A stretch of 33,475 bases of DNA, from positions 1-33,475 of the forward strand of contig JAUHXY010000015.1 of the NCBI GenBank assembly GCA_030426785.1, written 5' to 3'. The position numbers and the translations under genes are program-made. This stretch comes from a bacterium. GTDB lineage: Bacteria > Planctomycetota > UBA1135 > GCA-002686595. The notes under the pieces are model-generated. The model had not been told where the DNA came from. It searched no databases and was given only the letters and a program-made list of their open reading frames with translations. Below, piece by piece: positions 27,156 through 33,475 of this stretch; position 1 is the first letter of the stretch; every line of letters starts with the position of its first letter.

Positions 27156-28247
27156 ATGAAGATCGCCTCTCCGCTCCCCTGGGCCGCTACGGTAGCCCTG
27201 ATCGCGGCTTGTTCGAATCCGCAACAATCCGAACCCGTCGATCCGTTCGCAGACTTTCGGGGCGATGCGGGTGTCGCTCGAGCGGCGGTCACCCAGTGGG
27301 TGGAACGCGGGGAAGCCGCGATCCCCGAGCTGCAGGCCGGATTGCGCGAAGACAGCGCGAAAGTACAACGCTACTGCACCGAAGCGTTGGCCAAGATCAC
27401 CGGCCAATGGGGTTGGAACGACGGTTTGCTTTGGCAGCGCAGCGTGGAAGACGCCAAGGCGCTCGGCAAACCGATGATGGTCTTGCACCTGTTCGGCAAC
27501 TTCGACGAGGAGTTCTGCTGAGCCAACGGGAAACTCGCGAGAACCGTGACGTTCTCCACCCGCTCCGTCTGCGACGCCGTGCGCGAAACCTTCACCCCGG
27601 TTTGGGAAACGGTCTCCCCTACCACCGTGGCGGAGTTTCAACTCGATGAGGGCGAGTCGATCACCGGCACCATCGGCGGCGAGATCATGTTGTACTTCTG
27701 CCGTCCCGACGGAGTGGTCTTCGACGCGCTGCCCGCCTTGCAATCTCCCGGGGTGGTCAAACAAGCCATCGCACGCGCGTCGCGCTTTTGGAACGAATCC
27801 AACGGTGCGCCGGACGAAGCCATCCGCGAGTACAACGAGCGGCGCGTCGAACAAATCGGCTTGTCCCAAGGTTTGACGCCGGAGCGGGCGAAAGAACGCG
27901 TAGCCCGCGCGCACCGCGAGATGAATCGGCGCCTAGGTTCCGGCCCGCCGGCCACCGACGCGTTGACGACTTCCGCGTTTTCGAAGACCTTGATGGTCGC
28001 TCCGGCGGAAGACATCACCGTGGTAGAGCCGGGCGGGCTGTGGCTCTACGGCATGCAAGTGCACGACCAGTTGGCCAAAGGTGCGCTGCAAACCCCCATG
28101 CAGTGGAAGCACGTCATGTTCGAGGGCATCCTCGACCAGAAGCTGGGTGGTGGCCATCAGGTTTACGACCCCGATTCCCTGCAGCCCATGCAGGTGTTTC
28201 CGCCTTCGACTGGGGTGCAGGAAGCCGACTTAGGCGGCCACCGCTGA
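27156..28247 (+). CDS. Candidate selenoprotein: lipoprotein with thioredoxin-like core and in-frame TGA (Cys-Sec)
   Basis: I annotate one gene of 363 codons with TGA (27519-27521) at codon 122 read as selenocysteine. Upstream: a lipoprotein signal with lipobox IAAC (Cys19), a helical HEAT-like part (about 35-85), then KPMMVLHLFGNFDEEFC, which resembles the first strand and active-site loop of a thioredoxin fold. The TGA follows Cys121 directly, giving Cys-Sec. Downstream: ANGKLARTVTFSTRSVC and 200 more codons in the same frame, with the local codon style and no further stop until TGA at 28245. The only start in the second half, GTG at 27546, lies inside the hairpin loop and has no ribosome site. 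Alternatives are a pseudogene with a nonsense change, a sequencing error, or two genes. I do not recognise the family. Confidence 0.6.
27519..27562 (+). promoter_or_regulatory. bSECIS-like element after the in-frame TGA
   Basis: After the TGA, GAGAAC (27539-27544) pairs perfectly with GTTCTC (27551-27556) around the 6-nt loop CGUGAC. There are 23 nt between the TGA and the loop, inside the range reported for bacterial SECIS elements (16-37). The loop has G at its second base and contains GU, as SelB recognition needs. A lower stem CGGG/CCCG (27527-27530 with 27559-27562) could extend it across an internal loop. I folded it by eye, without energy values. Confidence 0.5.
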
Positions 28248-28390
28248 CTCGCTTCCCCCTTTCCCGATGGCACCGGCGGGTCGTTTCGGCTTAGCCGTCC
28301 CCGCGACAAAACTCCGAGCCTACGGCCTTCCCCCCCGGTGTGCGACGTTGGTGGGCTCGATGGCCACAAGCATCCTTGCCAAGGGGACCG

Positions 28391-29032
28391 TCAGCGCAGG
28401 TTCCCTAGCAAGATCGCGGGCCCATCGTGCGGAGCCAGTCCCTCGGCATGATCGACCATCCAGCGGGCCACCGACCGGCGGTGGATCGTGCTCCATGGGC
28501 GGTAGCGGGGCACCTCCCCAACGACTTGGTCCTTGGTTCCGCGAGTCAACGTCACCGGGCGCACCGCAAGGCTCGGGAAATCGGCTTGCGCGAGGACCTT
28601 TTCGGCCTCCTCCAAGTCGGCATAGGCTACCCCCACGTTGCCTGCGCGCACCATCCATCCGAGCGGGAACGCAAGCTGCTCGCGACTCGAACCAACCCCA
28701 CCCGCGCTGATCCAAATCAGTTGCCGCAAGTTCTGACCTACGAGATGGCGTGCCACGGTTTGCACCAAATCAGGCGGGGACAGTCGCTTTGACCAAGGCA
28801 GCAAGCTCGCCCGGCGCTGGCCGAGGCAGCTCAAAACCACGTCCTCGCGCAGGTCGAGCGAGGCGACAAACTCGGGGTCCGTTACCTCGCCGCGCAACAC
28901 GTTTACGCCTGGTGGCGGCTCGTAGGTCGTGGTCGGTCGCACGATCGCTCTGACCTCATGACCCCGCTGCGCTGCGCATTGCACCGCCCAACGTCCGCAG
29001 CCTCCCGAGGCCCCTAAGACCGTGACTTTCAT
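28391..29032 (-). CDS. NAD(P)-binding Rossmann protein (NmrA/atypical SDR type)
   Basis: This 213-aa cytoplasmic protein binds a dinucleotide through the N-terminal motif VTVLGASGGCGRWAV (G-x-x-G-x-x-G variant). It then follows the atypical short-chain dehydrogenase pattern: VRAIVRPTT after the second strand, VLRGEVTDPEFVAS, ISAGGVGSS, and LAVRPVTLTRGTKDQ near the end. There is no Tyr-x3-Lys pair, so it resembles NmrA or TMR-type proteins, often reductases or redox sensors; the substrate is unknown. The ATG at 29032 has AAGGGG upstream; an upstream extension to 29128 looks non-coding. It lies 88 nt after the glycosyltransferase gene and converges on the candidate selenoprotein. The 143-bp spacer 28248-28390 shows nothing clear. 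Confidence 0.85.
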   Translation of the reverse strand: MKVTVLGASGGCGRWAVQCAAQRGHEVRAIVRPTTTYEPPPGVNVLRGEVTDPEFVASLDLREDVVLSCLGQRRASLLPWSKRLSPPDLVQTVARHLVGQNLRQLIWISAGGVGSSREQLAFPLGWMVRAGNVGVAYADLEEAEKVLAQADFPSLAVRPVTLTRGTKDQVVGEVPRYRPWSTIHRRSVARWMVDHAEGLAPHDGPAILLGNLR

Positions 29033-29120
29033 GTTCGAACCCCTTCGATCCCGAGCCGACGGGTCGCCAAACCCCAGGGACCTGGCAGAAGGGCCCCGCA
29101 GGCCATCGAACCGCTCGGTA

Positions 29121-30290
29121 TCACCCACCCAAGTTTTGGGCGCGCTTGGCGGGCTCTTCGACGGTGCGAGCCGGACGGGCGAGCTGCAGCGGGTGGCGCA
29201 CGGCGCGCTGGTAAACCTCGAGGGTCTCGCGAGCCGTCCGTTCCCAGGTGAAACCGGCGGCGTGCCGCTTGGCGGCCGCGAGTTGCTCTCGGCTGCGATC
29301 GAGAGACCGCGAGATGGCGAACGCGATGCCGTCCACGTCCAGAGGATTCGCCAGGTCCGCGTGGCCGTCCGAGATCTCGGGAACGGCTCCCACGGAGCCC
29401 CCCACCACCGCCGTACCGCAAGCCATGGCCTCGAGCACCGGCAGGCCGAAGCCCTCGTAGAGGGTCGGGAAGCAAAACGCGTCGGCCCCGGTGTAGAGCG
29501 CGGGCAAATGCCGGTCCTCCACGAACCCGGGCAGCAGGATCTTTTCCTGCAGTCGGTGGCGACGAATCTCTTCGAAAACGATTTCGCTCTTGAAGCTCGC
29601 CTTGCCCGCCAACACCAATTGGTGTGTCTTGTGGAATCCGCCGGCAGCGTAGGCTTGGATCAATCGCACCAAGTTCTTGCGCGCCGAAAGTTCGCCCACG
29701 TACAGCAGATAGGGCCGCTTGACGCCGAGTTGCAGTTGCACTTCGCCGATGGCCCGTTCGCTGGCGGGCTGAAATTGCGGCTCGACCCCTTCGTAGACCA
29801 CGTCCACGCAATCTTCGGGAAAGTCGGTGAAGCGCAGCAGGTCCGCCTTCGTGCGCCGGCTGACCGTGATGACGCGCGTACAGCGCTGCAGCACGTCCTG
29901 ATAGACGGCGATGCGGCGCGCGCGGAATCCCTCATCGGAGAAGTCGGGGCTGACGTGCGCGAACAGGTCGTGCAAGGTGGCCACCTGGGTGATGCCCTTC
30001 CAATTGGGCACGCGCACATCGGTGCCGTGCACCAAGTCCACGCCTTTGACGAGTGGCCACCAGGACTTCTCGATCCAGCGCAAGCGCGTTCCGGGCACAC
30101 GCGGCAACATGCTGCGGCTCCTCCAACGGGAGCGCCGACAGAGCACGTCGAGCCGGCCACCACGCTCGGCGATCAAATCCGACATCCCGCACGCCAACTG
30201 ATGGGCATAGCGCGCCACCCCGCCCTGAATCGGGTTGCACAGCGGGGTCAAGTCGAGCGCGACTCGCAGAGGTGATGCGGCAGAAGCCAT
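29121..30290 (-). CDS. Glycosyltransferase family 4
   Basis: This 389-aa enzyme has a GT-B fold and probably adds a sugar to a cell-surface polysaccharide or lipid. The N-terminal domain contains the acceptor-side glycine loop NPIQGGVARYA. The linker strand YLLYVGELSARKNL and the C-terminal donor site with the E-x7-E motif (EGFGLPVLE, then MACGTAVVGGSVGAVPE) are typical of GT4. The start at 30290 has AGGA 6 nt upstream. The frame is open further upstream, but that part is Arg/Pro-rich. It follows metF on the same strand with a 167-bp gap (30291-30457) in which I see only GC-rich sequence and no clear terminator, so it may be its own unit. Confidence 0.92.
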   Translation of the reverse strand: MASAASPLRVALDLTPLCNPIQGGVARYAHQLACGMSDLIAERGGRLDVLCRRSRWRSRSMLPRVPGTRLRWIEKSWWPLVKGVDLVHGTDVRVPNWKGITQVATLHDLFAHVSPDFSDEGFRARRIAVYQDVLQRCTRVITVSRRTKADLLRFTDFPEDCVDVVYEGVEPQFQPASERAIGEVQLQLGVKRPYLLYVGELSARKNLVRLIQAYAAGGFHKTHQLVLAGKASFKSEIVFEEIRRHRLQEKILLPGFVEDRHLPALYTGADAFCFPTLYEGFGLPVLEAMACGTAVVGGSVGAVPEISDGHADLANPLDVDGIAFAISRSLDRSREQLAAAKRHAAGFTWERTARETLEVYQRAVRHPLQLARPARTVEEPAKRAQNLGG

Positions 30291-30457
30291 TGCGGTCCTA
30301 TCCCAAGAGCCCGAACTGGATCGCGGCCGCTCCGCCGCCTCCGATCGTGGGGCGCAGCGATCGCCCGGGTCGGAAACTCCAACCGGAAGGGATCGCGAGG
30401 CCGCGACGGAGGGTCGAAGACAAAAACATGTCCTGTTCGAGGTGGTGGGGCAGGTTT

Positions 30458-31336
30458 TTAGGTCAGGCTCCGCAAGGCTGCCAAGATGCCTCGTGTCGCG
30501 TGACTGCGGTTGAGAGTGTAGAAGTGCAGGCCGGGGGCGCCCCCCTCGAGGAGCTTGCGGCACTGGTCGATGGCATGTTCGATCCCGATGGCCATGACGG
30601 CCCCGGGGTCGTCCTGGCTGCGGTGCAGCCGGTCCAGCAGGGGTTCGGGGATGGTGGCCCCACACATCTGGGTGAAGCGTTCCACCTGGCCCACGTTGGT
30701 TATGGGCATGATGCCGGGCACGATAGGGACTTCAATGCCCAAAGCCCGGACCTTGGCCAGATAGTCGAAGTACTGGGAAGAATCGAAGAAAAGCTGGGTG
30801 ATTAGAAAGCGAGCCCCCCTCCGGACCTTCTCGGCCGTCCAATGCAAGTCCGCGATCTCGTCGCTCGATTCGGGGTGGCTCTCGGGGTAGCAGGCCGCTC
30901 CGATGGAGAAATCGAACTCCTCGGCCAGGAGGTCGATCAAGTCGGTGGCGTTGCGGAAGCCGCCCGCGGCGCTCACTTCGCCGTCCTGCGGCTTGTCGCC
31001 TCGCAGAGCCAGCACGTTTTGCACGCCGCCATCGGCCAAGCGACGCATGTTGCCGCGGATGCCCTCCTGTGTGTCGGCCACGCAGGTTTGGTGGGCCATC
31101 GCCGTCACCGCTAACTCCTTCTGCAGGCGCACGACGACGTTGTGGGTGCGCTCTCGGGTCGAACCGCCGGCCCCGTAGGTCACCGAAACGAAATCCGGTT
31201 CCACGGACTCCTTCAGCTCGGCGACCGTCTGCATGAGATTGTTTTCGCCTTGCGGCGTCTTCGGCGGGAAGAACTCGAAGCTAAAAACAGGAGCTCCGGC
31301 GTGGTAGCAGTCGTGAATCTTCAAACGCGGTGTCAC
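30458..31336 (-). CDS. metF: 5,10-methylenetetrahydrofolate reductase
   Basis: This is a 292-aa FAD enzyme, close to the E. coli length, which reduces methylene-THF to methyl-THF for methionine synthesis. The barrel starts with FSFEFFPPKTPQGE, where the Glu is catalytic. DFVSVTYGAGGS, LALRGDKP, GAACYPESHPES and ARFLITQLFFDS are family signatures for folate and flavin binding. The start is a GTG at 31336 that overlaps the stop of the thioesterase gene (GTGA at 31336-31333), so translation is very likely coupled. It is the last gene of a tightly packed four-gene run. No other methionine gene is in the window, so the reason for its partners is unclear. Confidence 0.97.
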   Translation of the reverse strand: MTPRLKIHDCYHAGAPVFSFEFFPPKTPQGENNLMQTVAELKESVEPDFVSVTYGAGGSTRERTHNVVVRLQKELAVTAMAHQTCVADTQEGIRGNMRRLADGGVQNVLALRGDKPQDGEVSAAGGFRNATDLIDLLAEEFDFSIGAACYPESHPESSDEIADLHWTAEKVRRGARFLITQLFFDSSQYFDYLAKVRALGIEVPIVPGIMPITNVGQVERFTQMCGATIPEPLLDRLHRSQDDPGAVMAIGIEHAIDQCRKLLEGGAPGLHFYTLNRSHATRGILAALRSLT

Positions 31337-31764
31337 TCGGTGGTGTCCGAGCGTTCCTCCAAGAGAGCCTCCAGGGCGGTGCGATAGGCCTGAGGCAGCG
31401 CACAGCTTTTCATGCGGTCCATATCAATGCAAGCCGTGGTCATACGGGCGTCGAGGGCTACCTCGCCTGCGAGAAGGAAGCGGTAGCGCAGCCGGATCGA
31501 GGATCGGCCCAGATGCTGGCAGGTCACCCGGATGAGCGGGCGGTCCCCGAAGTGCAGGGGCCGGTAGAAGTCCACCTCCGAGCGAACCAGGGGAAATCCA
31601 AGCCGCTGCTTCATCATCAGTTCGGCGTAGGGCACCCCCACGTAGTGGGTCCACAGGTCTTCGAACACGTCGTGGATCATGTTGTAGATGCTGGGGAAAT
31701 ACGCGATGCCAGCGGCATCCACATCCCCGAAGCGCACCAGTACCTCGACCTCAAACACGCTCAT
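31333..31764 (-). CDS. Hotdog-fold acyl-CoA thioesterase (4-hydroxybenzoyl-CoA type)
   Basis: This 143-aa protein hydrolyses acyl-CoA thioesters in the cytoplasm. The motif RFGDVDAAGIAYFP matches the active-site segment of 4-hydroxybenzoyl-CoA thioesterases, with Asp16 in the catalytic position. The rest follows the hotdog pattern (EVDFYRPLHFGDRPLIRV, RYRFLLAGEVALDARM). I chose the ATG at 31764 because it overlaps the upstream stop (ATGA at 31764-31761) and removes an odd six-residue prefix. The far end overlaps the metF GTG start. With a benzoate-CoA-ligase-type enzyme two genes upstream, an aromatic acyl-CoA is a plausible substrate, but YbgC-like activity on short acyl-CoAs is also possible. 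Confidence 0.9.
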   Translation of the reverse strand: MSVFEVEVLVRFGDVDAAGIAYFPSIYNMIHDVFEDLWTHYVGVPYAELMMKQRLGFPLVRSEVDFYRPLHFGDRPLIRVTCQHLGRSSIRLRYRFLLAGEVALDARMTTACIDMDRMKSCALPQAYRTALEALLEERSDTTE

Positions 31765-32525
31765 CGGGCCAGCTCCGGCCAAGTTTCAAGCACGGTATCC
31801 GCAAGCATCGTGCCCAAGCGCTCGATCAGATCGGCGCCTTCGTCCGAGGTCGCGGCGGCCGGGTCCCCGCAGTAGGCCTCGTCGGCGCCGCACTGTTTGA
31901 AGTTGCGCGCGCCGGCCTGGATTTTTTGCACCAAGTCGATGCGCTTGGCCGGCAAAGCCTGCGCCGCGTCGCGCCGCACCCCTTCCGGGTCGGCCTGCAA
32001 CACGATCGACGTTTCGTAGCGACCGGCGTGGCAATCGCCGCTCGCGAACTCTTCCCCCAAGGTCTGCGCCCATTTTCGGCGCGTGTTGTCGGGGAAGATC
32101 GCATGGGCTTTTTCGAAGCCGCGTTCGGCATGGTCCAGGATCACCCCGCGTAACACCTGCACGTGTTCGGGTTCCAAGTGGCCGTTGGAAAACACGACCT
32201 GCTTGACGCCGTTTTCCGCGAGACCGTTGATGATGTCGTCCAAGACGGCCCACAGAGTGCCCGGACGCAAACTGACCGTCCCGGCAAAACCATCGGTGAA
32301 TTGGGTCAGACCGTAGGCGAGCGGCGGCAGCAGCAAACAAGGAATACCGCGGGCTTCGAGGAGCCGCGCGCCAGCTTCCGCTTGCGCTTGAGCGATCGTC
32401 ACGTCGGTGTCGAGCGGCAGATGCGGGCCATGGGGCTCCGTGCTGCCGATCGGAAGGATCGCGACGGTGCGGTCGGTCAGGAAGGCTTGGACTTCAGGCC
32501 AAGTGCTTTTGGCGAGATGCAGCAT
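31761..32525 (-). CDS. Creatininase-family amidohydrolase
   Basis: This 254-aa metal-dependent amidohydrolase belongs to the creatininase family, which also includes the mycofactocin peptidase MftE and the riboflavin-pathway enzyme ArfB. The metal ligands are visible in PIGSTEPHGPHLPLDTD (Glu, His, Asp), in SNGHLEPEH and in DCHAGRYETS. Length and motifs are intact. Which amide is cut cannot be told from the sequence; no mycofactocin genes are nearby. It starts 21 nt after the CoA ligase stop and shares four bases with the thioesterase gene, so it is part of one transcription unit. Confidence 0.92.
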   Translation of the reverse strand: MLHLAKSTWPEVQAFLTDRTVAILPIGSTEPHGPHLPLDTDVTIAQAQAEAGARLLEARGIPCLLLPPLAYGLTQFTDGFAGTVSLRPGTLWAVLDDIINGLAENGVKQVVFSNGHLEPEHVQVLRGVILDHAERGFEKAHAIFPDNTRRKWAQTLGEEFASGDCHAGRYETSIVLQADPEGVRRDAAQALPAKRIDLVQKIQAGARNFKQCGADEAYCGDPAAATSDEGADLIERLGTMLADTVLETWPELAR

Positions 32526-32546
32526 GTTTCGGAAGGGGTTCGGACC

Positions 32547-33475
32547 CTACAGGGGCACGGTCAGGGCCTCCTCGCGTAAGCGAGCGCGGGCGACTTTGCC
32601 ACGATCGTTTTTGGGCAAATCGGTGCGCCACGCGAAGAAGCGCGGGTACTTGTAGGGGGCCAAATGGGCTTTTGCGTGGGTTTTGAGGTCTGCCGCCAGC
32701 GCCTCGCCCTCCTGATGCCCTTGGGCGGGCACGATGAAGGCCAACGGTTTGACCAACCCGTCGGAGTCCTCCTTGCCCACGACGCAAACCTGTTCGACGG
32801 CGGGGTGCGCTAGCAGGCAGTTCTCGATCTCGAGGGGCGAAACCCAAATGCCGCTGACCTTGAGCAGGTCGTCCGTGCGGCCTTCGTAGTAGAAGTAGCC
32901 GTCTTCGTCCTGGCGAAAGATGTCCGCGGTCGTGCAAGCAGTGCCCTGAAAAGTTTCGTTCGACGAAGCCTTGTTCGCCCAATAACACAGGGCTGTCGAG
33001 CCCCCGTGAATGCGCAGACGCCCTGAGGAACCCACCGGGAGCACCTCCCCATCGGGCCCCAGGATCTCGGCCCAGTACCCGGGCACCAGCTTGCCCAAAC
33101 TGCCCAGCTTCACGTCGCCCGGGTAATTGGAGATGTAGATGTGGAACATCTCGGCCGAGCCGATGCCGTCGAGCACTTCGACCCCGGTACGCGCCATCCA
33201 CGCCTCGTAGACCTCTTGCGGCAGCGCCTCTCCAGCGGACAGACACACCCGCAAGCTCGACAGGTCCGCGCCATCGATGCGTTCCGATGCGAGCATGTTG
33301 TTGAGCAGCGTGGGCACCCCCGTCATGAAAGTCGGCCGGTGTTGCTCGATCTGGTCGAGCAGCGCCTCCGCGGTAGAACGCCCCTCGAAGAGCACCACCG
33401 TCGCCCCCACCCGGAAGGGAAACATCAGGTTGGTGCCCGTCGCGTACCCGAAGAATAGTTTGGGGACGGAAACGC
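32547..33475 (-). CDS. Acyl-CoA ligase, benzoate-CoA ligase type (5' part outside window)
   Basis: This is the C-terminal part of an ANL-superfamily ligase, which activates a carboxylic acid with ATP and joins it to CoA. The frame runs open to the window edge (VPKLFFGYATGTNLM precedes the first ATG at 33425), so the start is outside. LDGIGSAEMFHIYISN is the benzoate-CoA-ligase form of the A5 motif. YYEGRTDDLLKVSGIWVSP is the A8 hinge, and the adenylation Lys is in LPKNDRGKVARARL. The P-loop motif is not in the window. It heads the run with creatininase, thioesterase and metF. An aromatic acid is the likely substrate, but related short-chain acids cannot be excluded. Confidence 0.93.
   Translation of the reverse strand, partial: VSVPKLFFGYATGTNLMFPFRVGATVVLFEGRSTAEALLDQIEQHRPTFMTGVPTLLNNMLASERIDGADLSSLRVCLSAGEALPQEVYEAWMARTGVEVLDGIGSAEMFHIYISNYPGDVKLGSLGKLVPGYWAEILGPDGEVLPVGSSGRLRIHGGSTALCYWANKASSNETFQGTACTTADIFRQDEDGYFYYEGRTDDLLKVSGIWVSPLEIENCLLAHPAVEQVCVVGKEDSDGLVKPLAFIVPAQGHQEGEALAADLKTHAKAHLAPYKYPRFFAWRTDLPKNDRGKVARARLREEALTVPL

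Noticed and set aside
27519-27521. A changed genetic code with TGA as Trp
   Set aside because: TGA ends several intact genes in the window, such as queC, the S9 peptidase and metF's upstream neighbour.
27546-28247. A separate gene starting at GTG 27546
   Set aside because: The GTG lies in the hairpin loop, has no ribosome site, and would start in the middle of a fold; the frame matches the upstream half.
30357-30364. GCGATCGC octamer of the cyanobacterial HIP1 type
   Set aside because: I noticed only this copy, in a GATCG-rich spacer; likely chance.

Overview
The window is a GC-rich stretch of bacterial chromosome, densely coded on both strands, with ordinary housekeeping genes and no phage, IS, CRISPR or rRNA. 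Two lipoprotein-type signals and several Sec-type signals point to a Gram-negative-type envelope. The CHASE4 kinase with an HNVGNV-type H-box and the large exported proteins of unknown function resemble Planctomycetota or a neighbouring lineage. That placement is an inference from gene style, not from a marker gene.

Layout. At 1-5461 lies a CHASE4 sensor kinase cut by the window edge, followed 3 nt later by a receiver/pseudokinase protein. A strong terminator separates them from a convergent EAL phosphodiesterase, followed by a small unknown gene. At 5597-11492 are aconitase (acnA) and a 1005-residue exported HEAT-like/beta-helix protein, both on the minus strand. At 11660-15277 is an RNA-centred block. 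tRNA-Ala(CGC) is on the plus strand. Reading along the minus strand come queC, mazG (ATGA overlap), tRNA-Asp(GUC) with its own promoter, and rnd (RNase D). At 15363-18762 is a YtrA-type GntR regulator under a probable self-operator, with an ABC ATPase and a large permease. At 18834-24639 are an Mrp-type ATPase without the CxxC pair, an alpha/beta-hydrolase lipoprotein that has lost its catalytic triad, an acidic exported protein, and an Uup-type ABC-F ATPase.

At 24689-28247 are an exported S9 (DPP-IV type) peptidase and the most interesting locus of the window: one lipoprotein reading frame interrupted by a single in-frame TGA directly after a Cys codon. A hairpin follows at the distance, and with the loop composition, expected of a bacterial SECIS element. 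I read it as a candidate selenoprotein of a family I do not recognise, with a thioredoxin-like core and a Cys-Sec dipeptide. At 28391-33475 is a minus-strand run: a CoA ligase of the benzoate-CoA ligase type (cut by the window edge), a creatininase-family hydrolase, a hotdog thioesterase, metF (start/stop overlaps link the last three), then a GT4 glycosyltransferase and a small Rossmann protein.

Themes. Several proteins keep a familiar fold but lack a residue usually required for its chemistry: the pseudokinase, the hydrolase, Mrp, the YtrB-like ATPase and the GGDEF domain. Several genes have no Shine-Dalgarno sequence but carry a TANNNT hexamer 6-9 nt before the start codon, which suggests leaderless transcripts.
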